A stretch of 64,000 bases of DNA from J089 sp964535735 (GCA_964535735.1 CAZHTM010000011.1:5236-69235); one strand, 5' to 3'; shown: positions 9,302 to 18,077, counted from the stretch's first letter. Numbers and translations: made by a program. Notes: a model not told the origin generated them from the letters alone.

Positions 9302-10360
9302 TTAAAAGCCCAGACCCAACTGGTCTGGCACGGGTTGAAGTCGGTTGCAGTTCACCCCGATCAATCGGAGCGGTTCTCCCGGTTCCCAGTGTTGTCGTAA
9401 AAGATTGACTGCTGCTTTTTCCAGCGCTGCTGAATCATTTTTTGGCGGATTCAGCGCCATTTGACGTGTCCGGGTATTGAATTGTGCATCCCTCAATTTC
9501 AATGAAACCGATCCCGCCACCAGGTTTTCTTTTTTCAGTTGTTCACTAATGGATTCACACAATTTCGCCAGCATAGATTCCAAAACAGCCCCGTCATGAA
9601 TATCAGTGGCAAAGGTCCGTTCCCGGCTTACGGATTTGGTGTTACGTTCCGAATGAATACTACCTGAATCCTGCCCCCGCGACCACAACCACATATGGTG
9701 CCCTACCTTACCGAAATAGCGTTTCAAATCCGCTTCACGTTTCTGTCGGAGATCGTAGACTGTATTAATATTTAACATGGCCAGCTTTTCTGCCGTCCGG
9801 GGGCCAATGCCAGGTATCTTTTTTAACGGAAGGGGTCCTAAAAAGGACACTTCCTCTCCCGGAGGCACCACGGTAAAACCATTGGGTTTGTGCATATCGG
9901 AGGCGATTTTGGCCACAATACGACTGGTACTCAGTCCCAACGAAGCTGGCAATCCGATGTTGACCTGGATTTGGTTTTGTAACCGTTTTCCAATGGGAAT
10001 CAAATCATCCCAGGTCTTTACTTGATCTGTAAAATCCATGGTTGCTTCATCAATGCTGTTTTGCTGGAAGACTGGCGCGGATTTTTTCAGAAAACCCATC
10101 ACTACCCGAGAGTAAGTTTTATAAAGTTTAAAATGGTGCGGAACGATCACAAGATCGGGACAAAGCTGGACGGCACGAGCCATTGGCATGGCGGATCGGA
10201 TTCCGAATTGTCGGGCTGGGTAAGATGCAGCCGCCACTACACCCCGTTTATCCGGAGAACCTCCGACTACAATCGGAAGGCCTACAAGGTCCGGATTTTT
10301 CAGGCATTCAACGGAGCAAAAAAACGCATCCAGGTCCAGATGAATAATGGCCCGGGACAT
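9302..10360 (-). CDS. dinB: DNA polymerase IV (Y-family translesion polymerase)
   Basis: About 352 residues. It opens 'MSRAIIHLDLDAFFCSVE', which holds the first catalytic Asp, and carries 'NSIDEATMDFTD', which holds the Asp-Glu pair. 'LKKIPGIGPRTAEKLAML' is the helix-hairpin-helix of the thumb. The little-finger domain (about 240-352) contains 'RTFATDIHD'. The enzyme copies past damaged bases. ATG at 10360 was chosen over an in-frame extension starting at 10411, because the extension lacks family similarity and overlaps the SPOR gene. The usual 'SIDEAYLD' reads 'SIDEATMD' here, keeping the catalytic residues. Confidence 0.96.
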   Translation of the reverse strand: MSRAIIHLDLDAFFCSVECLKNPDLVGLPIVVGGSPDKRGVVAAASYPARQFGIRSAMPMARAVQLCPDLVIVPHHFKLYKTYSRVVMGFLKKSAPVFQQNSIDEATMDFTDQVKTWDDLIPIGKRLQNQIQVNIGLPASLGLSTSRIVAKIASDMHKPNGFTVVPPGEEVSFLGPLPLKKIPGIGPRTAEKLAMLNINTVYDLRQKREADLKRYFGKVGHHMWLWSRGQDSGSIHSERNTKSVSRERTFATDIHDGAVLESMLAKLCESISEQLKKENLVAGSVSLKLRDAQFNTRTRQMALNPPKNDSAALEKAAVNLLRQHWEPGEPLRLIGVNCNRLQPVPDQLGLGF

Positions 10361-10371
10361 GTAGGACGAAA

Positions 10372-10542
10372 CTACGGCTCCCGGACGATGACCCGAGATT
10401 GGACTACCCACGCCGTTCTATACCCCAGCGATCGCAGGGTTTTGCGGGCTTTGTCCGCCTCCTTCCGGGTGAGATAATTTCCAACGCGGACCTTATAGTT
10501 GGGGGATTCAAACGATATATACACCGGCAATGATGTTTTTTC
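10372..10542 (-). CDS. SPOR-domain protein, C-terminal fragment (N-terminus lost in assembly gap)
   Basis: Only the last 56 residues are visible, from 'EKTSLPVYISFESPNYKVRV' to 'VIVREP'. The pattern, with 'YKVRVGNYLTRKEADKA', a following LRSLGY and a final beta strand, is that of a SPOR domain. SPOR domains bind peptidoglycan stripped of stem peptides at the septum. The upstream part lies inside the 100-N gap at 10543-10642. The frame appearing to extend across the gap into the batE 3' end is an artefact. It is followed 11 bases later by dinB. Confidence 0.7.
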   Translation of the reverse strand, partial: EKTSLPVYISFESPNYKVRVGNYLTRKEADKARKTLRSLGYRTAWVVQSRVIVREP

Positions 10543-10642
10543 NNNNNNNNNNNNNNNNNNNNNNNNNNNNNNNNNNNNNNNNNNNNNNNNNNNNNNNNNN
10601 NNNNNNNNNNNNNNNNNNNNNNNNNNNNNNNNNNNNNNNNNN
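10543..10642. other. Assembly gap 1 (100 N)
   Basis: Exactly 100 N, the conventional placeholder for a gap of unknown length. Unlike the other two gaps, its flanks do not share duplicated sequence, so real sequence is probably missing. The missing DNA would include the start of the SPOR gene. Confidence 0.95.
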
Positions 10643-10661
10643 GTTTCTGAGTTTACACCAC

Positions 10662-11420
10662 TTAGAGCATTAATATCGATCGTGTCCTGACCCATCCTTT
10701 TTTTCCGTCCAAAAGAATGATCTCCACCCATCCAGGTTGGGTCTGAGTGATCTCAATTTTAGTACCCTCGTGTAGTTTAAATTGAACCGTTTCCGGCCGT
10801 TCCAATGGAGCAGAGTAGGCCAATATCTCTGGTTCCACAACAACCGCTTCCTGGCTATCCGTAAGCTCCCAATATTTATCCAAAGCCACCCCATGAATTC
10901 CCAGCGATACGATCCCAACAAAAATGGACACGGATAACAACCAACTCGATTTCCGGGGGAACCGTACTCGAAGGAGGAAAAACACGGCTGAAAGAACCAA
11001 AAGTCCACTCCCCAGGGTTAACAAATCACCCAAGGTAAACTGATGTTTAAACACGCGATACCACTGGAGAATAAATAACGTTTCCGGTAGTTCGATCCGA
11101 TCGGGAATCCGGGCGTTCACCAATTCCAGATTATAGTTAATGTCAGGATCCCGAGGCGCAAACTGCCGACCTTTTTCATAGGCCCAAACCGCTTTGCCGA
11201 TCAGACCCAACCGATAATACGCGTTCCCCAAATTGTAATAAAGATCGGGATGTTCAAATCCCTGGGAGAGCAATGATTCGTACTGTTGCACGGCCTCTTC
11301 ATAATGTTCAGACTGCATGGCCTGATTCCCCTTCCGAAAACGATCGGTGGGGTTATCCGGCTGCGCCTGGGCCAACACCAACAGGAAAAGGGGTGCCAGA
11401 AGTTTAACGATCCAATGCAT
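10662..11420 (-). CDS. batE: BatE-like TPR/SH3 protein of the Bat aerotolerance operon
   Basis: About 252 residues: a signal peptide (LLAPLFLLVLAQAQ), two tetratricopeptide repeats (about 25-95, 'YYNLGNAYYRLGLIGKAVWA'), two membrane segments (about 130-185) and a bacterial SH3-like domain (about 200-252, 'GWVEIILLDGKKGWVRTRSI'). This architecture matches BatE of Bacteroidetes-type Bat operons, which are linked to oxidative stress tolerance and cell-envelope integrity. ATG at 11420 is preceded by AAGGA and overlaps the end of batD. The frame could start earlier, but the signal peptide supports 11420. Gap 1 begins shortly after the stop. Confidence 0.85.
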   Translation of the reverse strand: MHWIVKLLAPLFLLVLAQAQPDNPTDRFRKGNQAMQSEHYEEAVQQYESLLSQGFEHPDLYYNLGNAYYRLGLIGKAVWAYEKGRQFAPRDPDINYNLELVNARIPDRIELPETLFILQWYRVFKHQFTLGDLLTLGSGLLVLSAVFFLLRVRFPRKSSWLLSVSIFVGIVSLGIHGVALDKYWELTDSQEAVVVEPEILAYSAPLERPETVQFKLHEGTKIEITQTQPGWVEIILLDGKKGWVRTRSILML

Positions 11421-13146
11421 CGATGTCCTTGAGTAAAGTTTTAATGTCATCCACAATTGAGGTTTCCACGTTCACTGCTTCTGGGGAATATCGTCCTGCA
11501 TCGCAGAGTTTCAATAACTCCACCAGGCGATTCGTGATTCGGGACGGGGTAAATGGTTCCAAAATATGTTGTACGGTTAAGGGGTCCAGCTTATCCGTAT
11601 GATGACCAAACCGTTCCATGATAAATCGATACACAATGGGAGGAATGGATTCAAACGGTGACCCTGAAATTCGATTTAAACTTCGCAGGGCCGTTTTCAG
11701 GGCTTTTCGCGCCAACCGCGATTGATAAGTTGCCTCCAAATTCTCCCTGGACCGTTTCAAGATTCCGGGCGAAATCCACAGCGTCAGAGCCAAAAAATAA
11801 AGTATCAAAGCACGGCCTGGTAAAGCGGTTTTTCCGGAAGTAATCCATCTAGGTGTTTGGGTATGGATGTACCGGATATCCTTTCCCAGCAAGGTAATTT
11901 CCCGCTTGGTAAAATCACCGGACACGGTGGTGACGTCTTTTCCGGGGAACACGGTTAAGGTAATGGGATTAGCTGATGCTTTCTTCCACAATTTGGATCG
12001 GAGATCAAAATAAGGAATCTCTACCCGTGGAAGCTGTAGTTTTCCCGCTTCCCGGGGAATCAAAATGTATTCCCATTTGATGGACCCGGAAATCCGGTCC
12101 CGAAACGGGTCTTTTTTCACCTCCGTCGTGGGAGGATATACCTCCAGATTGGGTGGAAAGGTCAGCTCCGGGCTGGAGATTAAAGGCAGATTGCCTGATC
12201 CGGAAAGAATTATTCTGAACGTCACTCCTTCATTCACCGCAACCTGGGCTGTATCCACTGAGGTTTGCACACTGAACGATCCCACGGCACCCGTAAATCC
12301 ATTGGGCTGACCACTGGGATAGGGCTTCACCTCCAGTGTGATGGGATCAGTCCGTAATACCTTGGTCGTCCGCTGCTGGCCAAATGGATCAAAAGAGTCG
12401 AAAAAGGGGTCATCCCAGAGACCGGTGCGACGGCGTTTTGTCTTCAGGGGAACTGAACAGCGCACTGTCATGGGCAGCAGGGAAATGGACCCGGTTTTCG
12501 TAGGGAATAAAGCCACCGTATAGAGCGTTGCCACTTTGTAAGCCACCCCCTGAATCGCTGCATCCCGAAAATCAGCGGTTTTGGGCACAAATAAATCTTC
12601 CGTCCAGAAACCCACGAAGTCAGGAAATTTTAACTGCTCAATTTGAATATTGACCCGGGTATACAACTTGTACGTTACCGTGACTTGCTCTCCCACCACA
12701 ACCTGGCGCTTATCGATAACGGCTTGCAAAAATACATCTTTACCCGCCGCGCCTTTCTGCAATCCGGCGGACACGGTTATGGTAATGGGGCTTGTTGAAT
12801 AGGTTTTCTTTCCCAGGCGTACCGACAAGGCCGGGACAGTTAGGTGTCCGGTGCGGTTGGGAGCCAAAGTCCAGGATACGCTTTTGGTGCTGGACATTTT
12901 TCCGTTGATCCAGGAGATATTGGTTGACGAGGCGGGACCGGAAACAACCGTAAAATCTTTGTACAGCGGGTCAATGTCCACGCGCGGTTCGAAATCAGTG
13001 TTCTCCGCCTGAACGGTCAGGGTAAACACTTCGCCCTTGGCCACATGGCTGGTATTTACCGTGGCCCGCACGGATTGCGCTCCCAGAAACGATACCGTTC
13101 CCAGGATGAGCAGAATCAGGTAAATCCGCTTAACCATGGCGTCCAT
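11404..13146 (-). CDS. batD: BatD-like protein (oxygen tolerance family)
   Basis: About 580 residues with a signal peptide (IYLILLILGTVSFLGAQ) and a series of immunoglobulin-like beta domains typical of the BatD/'oxygen tolerance' family (PF13584 type). Motifs include 'VGEQVTVTYKLYTRVNI' and 'GSGNLPLISSPELTFPPNLE'. A single membrane helix lies near residues 440-460, followed by a cytoplasmic helical tail. It is thought to act in the envelope with the VWA proteins BatA and BatB. ATG at 13146 lies four bases after the batC stop; ATG 13137 is an alternative. Confidence 0.9.
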   Translation of the reverse strand: MDAMVKRIYLILLILGTVSFLGAQSVRATVNTSHVAKGEVFTLTVQAENTDFEPRVDIDPLYKDFTVVSGPASSTNISWINGKMSSTKSVSWTLAPNRTGHLTVPALSVRLGKKTYSTSPITITVSAGLQKGAAGKDVFLQAVIDKRQVVVGEQVTVTYKLYTRVNIQIEQLKFPDFVGFWTEDLFVPKTADFRDAAIQGVAYKVATLYTVALFPTKTGSISLLPMTVRCSVPLKTKRRRTGLWDDPFFDSFDPFGQQRTTKVLRTDPITLEVKPYPSGQPNGFTGAVGSFSVQTSVDTAQVAVNEGVTFRIILSGSGNLPLISSPELTFPPNLEVYPPTTEVKKDPFRDRISGSIKWEYILIPREAGKLQLPRVEIPYFDLRSKLWKKASANPITLTVFPGKDVTTVSGDFTKREITLLGKDIRYIHTQTPRWITSGKTALPGRALILYFLALTLWISPGILKRSRENLEATYQSRLARKALKTALRSLNRISGSPFESIPPIVYRFIMERFGHHTDKLDPLTVQHILEPFTPSRITNRLVELLKLCDAGRYSPEAVNVETSIVDDIKTLLKDIDALDR

Positions 13147-13150
13147 CAAT

Positions 13151-13927
13151 TTACCAATCTTTCTCCAATTTTCGGGAACGGGCCCGAATTTCCTTTCGGC
13201 GGCGATTAATTTTTTCTTCCTGCTTTAACGCGTCCAGGATAGCCGCAGCGCTCACTTTGTCCTGGTTAAATTCCGTGGAATCAGACATTGCCTGTGATGG
13301 TTGTGGCGGTTGCTCTGCATTTTCCCCTTGTTGAGCGTTCGTTTGTTCGTCCTCATTCTGTGGCGATTGGGATTGTTCCGGTTTCTGTTGCTGGTCCTGG
13401 TCGCCCTGCTGTTCGGATTTATCCTGGGAATTTTGTTGCTGATTCTGAGAGGATTTCTCCTGTTCAGAAGAGGACTCTTTATCGTCCGAATTCTGGGAGG
13501 AATCACCGTTCTGATTCTGTTGCGATTGGGGAGACATCTGGTACTTTAACAGCTCATAATTCATTTTAGCGTCCAAATCATGCGGATTGAGCTCCAGCGC
13601 CTTTCGATAAAAGGCCAGGCTTTCATCCATACGCTGTTGTTGGTACAAAGCATTTCCCATATTGTAATAAGCCCGGGCTTTCAGGTCAGGATCGTCTGTA
13701 TTCAGAGCTTGGTCAAAGGCATCCATGGCAGTTTCATAATCGCCTTGCTGGTAAACCGTGGCTCCATAACCAAACAGCGCTTCCGGGTTCGCTTCTTTTT
13801 TCAATACCGACTCGTAATATTTCCGTGCTTCCTCGAAATTCCCTGACTGATAGGCCGTTAACCCTTTATCGGTTCCCGCCGCCAATCCCACGGTAAATAC
13901 GACCATCCAGGGTAACAGTTTAATCAC
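13151..13927 (-). CDS. batC: BatC-like tetratricopeptide repeat protein
   Basis: About 258 residues. A signal-like N-terminus (VIKLLPWMVVFTVGLAAG) precedes three TPRs (about 20-125, 'ARAYYNMGNALYQQQRMDES'). A very Gln/Ser/Glu/Asp-rich low-complexity segment (about 130-215) and a basic tail with 'RRRKEIRARSRKLEKDW' follow. GTG at 13927 is preferred: GGAGG lies seven bases upstream, and the start overlaps the batB stop. A frame open upstream to 14074 is a shadow of batB. The protein is probably a periplasmic scaffold for the VWA partners. Confidence 0.87.
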   Translation of the reverse strand: MIKLLPWMVVFTVGLAAGTDKGLTAYQSGNFEEARKYYESVLKKEANPEALFGYGATVYQQGDYETAMDAFDQALNTDDPDLKARAYYNMGNALYQQQRMDESLAFYRKALELNPHDLDAKMNYELLKYQMSPQSQQNQNGDSSQNSDDKESSSEQEKSSQNQQQNSQDKSEQQGDQDQQQKPEQSQSPQNEDEQTNAQQGENAEQPPQPSQAMSDSTEFNQDKVSAAAILDALKQEEKINRRRKEIRARSRKLEKDW

Positions 13928-14927
13928 GGTTACGCCTCCATTGAATCGCTTGTGAGGTGGGAAACAAGAAGGCCAGGAACAGAAATCCCAGAGCCATGAA
14001 GGCGAAGGGTCGGTACCGATTTTCGTACTCCGAAAAGACATGGGTGCTGATGGTCTTTTTATCCATGGAATCAATGGCGTCCAGTAATTTACGATAATTA
14101 GCTAATGTGTTATCGAACCGGACATAGATTCCATGTCCAGCCTGAGCAATCTCCCGTAAAATCGCTTCATTGAGTTTACTGGTCACCAGTTTTCCCTGGG
14201 AATCCCGTTTATATTCGCCGGTGGGTCCCTGGTCATTCACCACCGGAATGAGGGAGCCTTTCTCAGATCCAATGCCTACGGCATGGATGATCATGCCCGA
14301 TTCCGCCGCTTTTTTCGCCACCTCAATGGCGCGCCCCTCGTGGTCTTCTCCATCGGAAATCAGGATTAACACCGGATTTTTTTCGCTGTCGTCTACAAAG
14401 GCGTTAATTCCCGTGGTCAGGGCGGTGCTCAATGCTGTTCCCTGAGTGCGTATCATCCGCGTATCAATGGCATCCAAAAACAGTTTGGCTGCTTCATAGT
14501 CACTGGTTAAGGGTAAATAGAGATGACTGGCCCCGGCGAACACAATAATGCCCACTCGATCCCCTTTTAAATGGTTAATGAGCTGGGCAATTTCGGCTTT
14601 GGCTTTGCTGAGGCGGCTGGGTTTGACATCTGGGGCGTTCATACTTTCCGAAACATCCAGGGCAAATACCAAATCCACACCCTTTCGTTCCACCGGTTTG
14701 ACGCGTATGCCGATTTGGGGGCCAGCGGCTGCCACTGTGAGGAGAACCAACGCTATATAGGTCAATACAGACCGCCATCGGACTTTTCGAAAATCAACTT
14801 TCGCCCACAGTTCTTTCTTTTTCATCAGCGGGTGCGTGCGATTGCGACGAAATACCAGCGCATCCCAAATCCAGATCGCCAGCACCAGAAGCAATCCCCA
14901 CAACACCCATGGATGCAGCCAAGCCAT
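13920..14927 (-). CDS. batB: BatB-like von Willebrand factor A protein
   Basis: About 335 residues: two N-terminal membrane helices, a VWA domain (about 80-270) and a C-terminal membrane helix ('FMALGFLFLAFLF'). The MIDAS metal site is intact: DVSES in 'FALDVSESMNAPDV', a Thr in 'GTALSTALTTG', and Asp in 'LISDGEDHEG'. VWA domains with intact MIDAS bind protein partners through a metal ion. ATG at 14927 overlaps the TGA of batA (TGATG). Together with its neighbour it is the paired VWA core of the Bat system. Confidence 0.92.
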   Translation of the reverse strand: MAWLHPWVLWGLLLVLAIWIWDALVFRRNRTHPLMKKKELWAKVDFRKVRWRSVLTYIALVLLTVAAAGPQIGIRVKPVERKGVDLVFALDVSESMNAPDVKPSRLSKAKAEIAQLINHLKGDRVGIIVFAGASHLYLPLTSDYEAAKLFLDAIDTRMIRTQGTALSTALTTGINAFVDDSEKNPVLILISDGEDHEGRAIEVAKKAAESGMIIHAVGIGSEKGSLIPVVNDQGPTGEYKRDSQGKLVTSKLNEAILREIAQAGHGIYVRFDNTLANYRKLLDAIDSMDKKTISTHVFSEYENRYRPFAFMALGFLFLAFLFPTSQAIQWRRNRD

Positions 14928-15895
14928 CAAATCACCTTTTTAAACGTTGCATATCGTATGATTTCCGTTCCCAGCCCTAAGACCAGCGCCGGAATTAAGA
15001 ACCAGGGAAACAATTCCTCATAATGAGTGAACTGTTTGATTTCCACTTCGGTTCGTTCCAACTGATCGATTTCCTCGTAGATTTTTTTCAGGGCGTCCAC
15101 ATCCACCGCCCGATAATATTTTCCGCCAGTGCGATCCGCAATGGCTTTCAGTGTTTTTTCATCAATTTCATTCCGGATGTATCCCCGATTGGGAATAAAG
15201 GTCACCGATTGGTTGGTGCCGGCACCGATGGTATAAATTTTAATTCCAAACTGCGCTGCCAGATCGGCCGCAGTAAGAGGATCCAGCTCGCCCGCATTGT
15301 TGCTTCCGTCCGATAAGAGGATCATCACCTTGCTCTTGGCCGCGCTATCCCGAAGACGATTGATGCCATTGGCAATCGCCATTCCAATGGCGGTTCCGTC
15401 ATATTCTCGTTCCGCCACGGTTATTTCCGAAATCAAATTGTCCAGCACGTCAATATCCACGGTAAGTGGACATTGAATAAACGATTCAGCGGCAAAAACC
15501 ACGACACCGATGCGGTCCCCTTCCCGGTGTTTGATAAATTCTTTTGCCGTGGATTTCACCGCCTCCAACCGATTGGGAGGGAAATCATCCGCCAGCATAC
15601 TGCTGGAGATATCCATCACCAAGAGAATATCCACAACCTCCACCTTCTCTTTTTCCAAGGAATCGATTTTTCGCGGTTGTGCCAATCCCAGGATGATCAG
15701 GCTAAGGGTCAGGATGTTCAATATCCGTAATAAACGAACTTTATTCCGGCCACGGGCGCGCTGGGACGGGGTTATCAGTCGGGATGAAGAAATACGAAGA
15801 CTTCCTTCCCGATTTTGAATGAATCGGTGCACTCCCAACGCCAGAACCGGGAGAATGACAAACAGACTTAATGCCCAGGGATGCAGAAGGTCCAT
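14927..15895 (-). CDS. batA: BatA-like von Willebrand factor A protein
   Basis: A 322-residue membrane-anchored VWA protein: N-terminal helices, a VWA domain (about 85-280) and a C-terminal helix ('LFPWFLIPALVLGLG'). MIDAS residues are DISSS in 'LLVMDISSSMLADDFPPNRL', Thr in 'EYDGTAIGMAIANG' and Asp in 'LLSDGSNNAG'. It shares fold and layout with batB, consistent with ancient duplication. It is the first gene of the batABCDE run. The moxR ATPase and DUF58 genes that often precede batA are not immediately upstream; a converging tatA transcript end lies there instead. Confidence 0.92.
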   Translation of the reverse strand: MDLLHPWALSLFVILPVLALGVHRFIQNREGSLRISSSRLITPSQRARGRNKVRLLRILNILTLSLIILGLAQPRKIDSLEKEKVEVVDILLVMDISSSMLADDFPPNRLEAVKSTAKEFIKHREGDRIGVVVFAAESFIQCPLTVDIDVLDNLISEITVAEREYDGTAIGMAIANGINRLRDSAAKSKVMILLSDGSNNAGELDPLTAADLAAQFGIKIYTIGAGTNQSVTFIPNRGYIRNEIDEKTLKAIADRTGGKYYRAVDVDALKKIYEEIDQLERTEVEIKQFTHYEELFPWFLIPALVLGLGTEIIRYATFKKVI

Positions 15896-16000
15896 TAGGC
15901 GTTAAATGTTTTTTCTTTGTTAAGACTGACTAAAAATTTCATAGACAGACCATGGTCCTCAATACAATTGTTGGAACTACGATTTAAAGGGTATTTTGTT

Positions 16001-16014
16001 TCGAATCGATTCGA
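16001..16014. promoter_or_regulatory. 14-bp perfect palindrome upstream of batA
   Basis: TCGAATCGATTCGA is a perfect palindrome about 106 bp upstream of the batA start, between batA and the tatA terminator. It could be an operator for the bat operon. No regulator can be assigned and it may be chance. Confidence 0.3.
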
Positions 16015-16016
16015 TA

Positions 16017-16048
16017 GCAAAAGAGATCCTGCAAAACAGAATCTCTTT
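16017..16048 (-). terminator. Rho-independent terminator of the tatA operon
   Basis: On the minus strand a 12-bp stem (AAAGAGATTCTG pairing with CAGGATCTCTTT, one G-T pair) with a TTTTG loop is followed by a short T tract. It lies 25 bp after the tatA stop, so it ends the long minus-strand transcript before the bat operon. Confidence 0.7.
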
Positions 16049-16072
16049 CAAATCGAAAAAATCTGGTATGGA

Positions 16073-16318
16073 TTATTCCGCTTTTTCCGAATCGTTTTCC
16101 GTGGTTTTCGGAGGTTCAACCGGTGTTTTTGCCGCTTTATCAATTTCCTGTTTGGCGCCTTCAACTGCGCCCTTGAATTCACGGATACCCTGTCCCAAAC
16201 CACGAGCCAGTTCCGGTAACCGTTTAGCCCCGAATAGCAACAATATCACTAGCATAATCAATACAATTTCACCGGGACCTAAATTAAAAATAGCATAAAG
16301 AACCTGATAATCACTCAT
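16073..16318 (-). CDS. tatA: Sec-independent translocase subunit TatA/TatE
   Basis: About 81 residues: a short N-terminal membrane helix ('GEIVLIMLVILLLFGAKRLP') with the FGxxxLPE hinge pattern (FGAKRLPEL), an amphipathic helix ('LGQGIREFKGAVEGAKQEI') and an acidic, low-complexity tail. TatA oligomers form the export pore for folded twin-arginine substrates. A Tat substrate, the uptake hydrogenase small subunit, is encoded at 59772. ATG at 16318 has AGGAGG five bases upstream; the overlapping ATG at 16321 is too close. tatC is not in the window. Confidence 0.95.
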   Translation of the reverse strand: MSDYQVLYAIFNLGPGEIVLIMLVILLLFGAKRLPELARGLGQGIREFKGAVEGAKQEIDKAAKTPVEPPKTTENDSEKAE

Positions 16319-16360
16319 CATGACCTCCTAAGTAATACTGGGTTAGGAATACCACGTCAA

Positions 16361-16648
16361 TCATCGGAAATACCGTAAAAAATAGTAGGCGGTTGCCATC
16401 CCCAATAAACTGACGAAATTCAAAGCGATGGTCAATCCGAACTTCACGGAAACCACCACTAAATTAAGTGTAATAACCCCCGATTGATCTCCCAGGAGTC
16501 CCGCAAGATCAAAATGGACACCCGTGAGAAAAAAAGATTTGACCACTCCTTCGGGTAAAAGCCAGGCGAATAGTTCGCCAACCACCGACCCCAGAATGGC
16601 CCCAAAAAAGAGAATTGTAAAGACTTGCAACCACGTTCGTCGCAGCAT
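16361..16648 (-). CDS. DUF4321-family small membrane protein
   Basis: About 95 residues with three predicted membrane helices. The glycine-rich 'GAILGSVVGELFAWLLPEG' and the C-terminal 'LTIALNFVSLLGMATAYYF' fit the DUF4321 pattern, a family of unknown function. ATG at 16648 overlaps the pssA stop (TGATG), so it is translated with the phospholipid genes. A role in membrane or envelope biology is suggested only by that context. The family call is from memory of the pattern. Confidence 0.65.
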   Translation of the reverse strand: MLRRTWLQVFTILFFGAILGSVVGELFAWLLPEGVVKSFFLTGVHFDLAGLLGDQSGVITLNLVVVSVKFGLTIALNFVSLLGMATAYYFLRYFR

Positions 16649-17418
16649 CACCGTTCCTCAGATTGATATCCAGGCATCGCTACCAGTTCATCAAAACGGT
16701 TGGGATGGAGCAGCCAATCCAACACGCTCCAACTCGTGTAAATAAATAGCAGTGGAAAAATGACCAACCCTTGACCAATTAGTATAATCAACGGTAGGGT
16801 TGAAAACAGTAACAACCGTCGGGTGTTTTTTTGCCCGCTCCTGAACGACAGGATAGGCAACTTGCTGAACCGGACGGGCGAATTCATCATGAATCCCAAC
16901 AGGATCACCAACACCAGAGCCAGACGAGGATCACCGGGATGTCCCATGAGCCGTTCATTGAACATCATGAAGCCAAACAAGAGAATGGCATTCATGGGCG
17001 TAGTGAGACCCACATAAAAGGGTTGTGGTCCTTCAATCAGATTGAATTTGGCCAATCGGATGGTGCCCATCATGAGGGGTATAAAGCTTATCGTCAACGC
17101 GGCAATCGGAGGCAATCCGGTAACATAAAGTTTATAGACCAGGATGGATGGCGCGACACAGAAGGATACGGTATCCGCCAAGGAGTCAAATTCAGTCCCG
17201 AATTTGGATGATATGCCAATCAGCCGGGCTACTTTTCCATCAATAGCGTCCATAAATCCTGCCAATAAAATCAACCAACCGGCGGCAATGAATCTGTCAT
17301 TGAGCATGAGGCCGATGGCCACAAATCCCCAGAACATGTTGAGGATCGTTATGAGATTTGGAATAAACCGTTTATTGATCCGGTGATCCCGGACTTGGCG
17401 TTTACGACGTCTTCTCAT
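16648..17418 (-). CDS. pssA: CDP-diacylglycerol-serine O-phosphatidyltransferase
   Basis: About 256 residues, polytopic. The CDP-alcohol phosphatidyltransferase signature is present: Asp-Gly then Ala-Arg in 'FMDAIDGKVARLIG', then Gly and two Asp in 'SSKFGTEFDSLADTV'. The enzyme joins CDP-diacylglycerol and serine to make phosphatidylserine, which the next-upstream gene product (Psd) decarboxylates. ATG at 17418 overlaps the psd stop by ATGA, so the two steps are translationally coupled. The N-terminus is strongly basic (RRRRKRQVRDHR). Confidence 0.95.
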   Translation of the reverse strand: MRRRRKRQVRDHRINKRFIPNLITILNMFWGFVAIGLMLNDRFIAAGWLILLAGFMDAIDGKVARLIGISSKFGTEFDSLADTVSFCVAPSILVYKLYVTGLPPIAALTISFIPLMMGTIRLAKFNLIEGPQPFYVGLTTPMNAILLFGFMMFNERLMGHPGDPRLALVLVILLGFMMNSPVRFSKLPILSFRSGQKNTRRLLLFSTLPLIILIGQGLVIFPLLFIYTSWSVLDWLLHPNRFDELVAMPGYQSEER

Positions 17419-18077
17419 ATCCACTCACCCAAAATTGTTTCCCCTCCTTTGGTAATATCACCAACCTCTATTTGCAACGAAACAGAGGTTGGTAATATAA
17501 TATCCGTCCGGGAACCAAACATGATAAATCCGAGGCGATCACCCCGCTTGAGCTCAAGACCCGGTTTGCCGTAACACAAGATTCGGCGGGCAATCAAACC
17601 TGCGATTTGTTTCACCTTCATGAGGCCTTTGTCGGTACGAATGGTAATCTCCGTTTGTTCATTCTCATCAGAAGCAGCATGGTCAAACGCCGCCCGGAAT
17701 TTCCCCGGTTGGTAATTCACCGATTCAATGGTGCCATCCAGAGGCATTCGATTAGCATGAACATTAAACACATTCAGAAATATGGAAACGACCGTCGCCT
17801 CATTTCCCACATCCGGATCGGAGATAGACTGGATACGCACCACTTTTCCATCGGCCGGCGCTACCAATACCCGAGGATTGTCTGGAAGAACACGGGAAGG
17901 GTCCCGAAAAAAATTGAGACAAAATAATACGAGGACCGCCAGTATCCCCATGACCCAATTCAGTGCCTCCCATTCATACCGCCATCGGGTCAACCCCACT
18001 AGAATGAGCAGAGACACCAAGGTAACGATGATACGTCGGCCTTCCGGCGCGATCCAGTGGCCCTGGATTTTATTCAT
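17415..18077 (-). CDS. psd: Phosphatidylserine decarboxylase proenzyme (short form)
   Basis: A 220-residue short-type decarboxylase with two N-terminal membrane segments (about 15-50). The self-cleavage site is in 'GFIMFGSRTDIILP': cleavage between Gly and Ser gives the pyruvoyl cofactor of the alpha chain. 'VFNVHANRMPLDGTIESVNY' contains the conserved His-x-Asn-Arg pattern. It makes phosphatidylethanolamine from the PssA product. It overlaps the HtrA protease gene by eight bases upstream and pssA by four downstream. Confidence 0.95.
   Translation of the reverse strand: MNKIQGHWIAPEGRRIIVTLVSLLILVGLTRWRYEWEALNWVMGILAVLVLFCLNFFRDPSRVLPDNPRVLVAPADGKVVRIQSISDPDVGNEATVVSIFLNVFNVHANRMPLDGTIESVNYQPGKFRAAFDHAASDENEQTEITIRTDKGLMKVKQIAGLIARRILCYGKPGLELKRGDRLGFIMFGSRTDIILPTSVSLQIEVGDITKGGETILGEWI

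Noticed and set aside
10372..10731. A continuous frame across gap 1 starting inside batE
   Set aside because: The N run hides the sequence. The N-terminal part is batE read in another frame, so only the part after the gap is annotated.
13928..14074. N-terminal extension of BatC to 14074
   Set aside because: It is batB coding sequence in another frame. The GTG at 13927 has GGAGG and begins a signal peptide.
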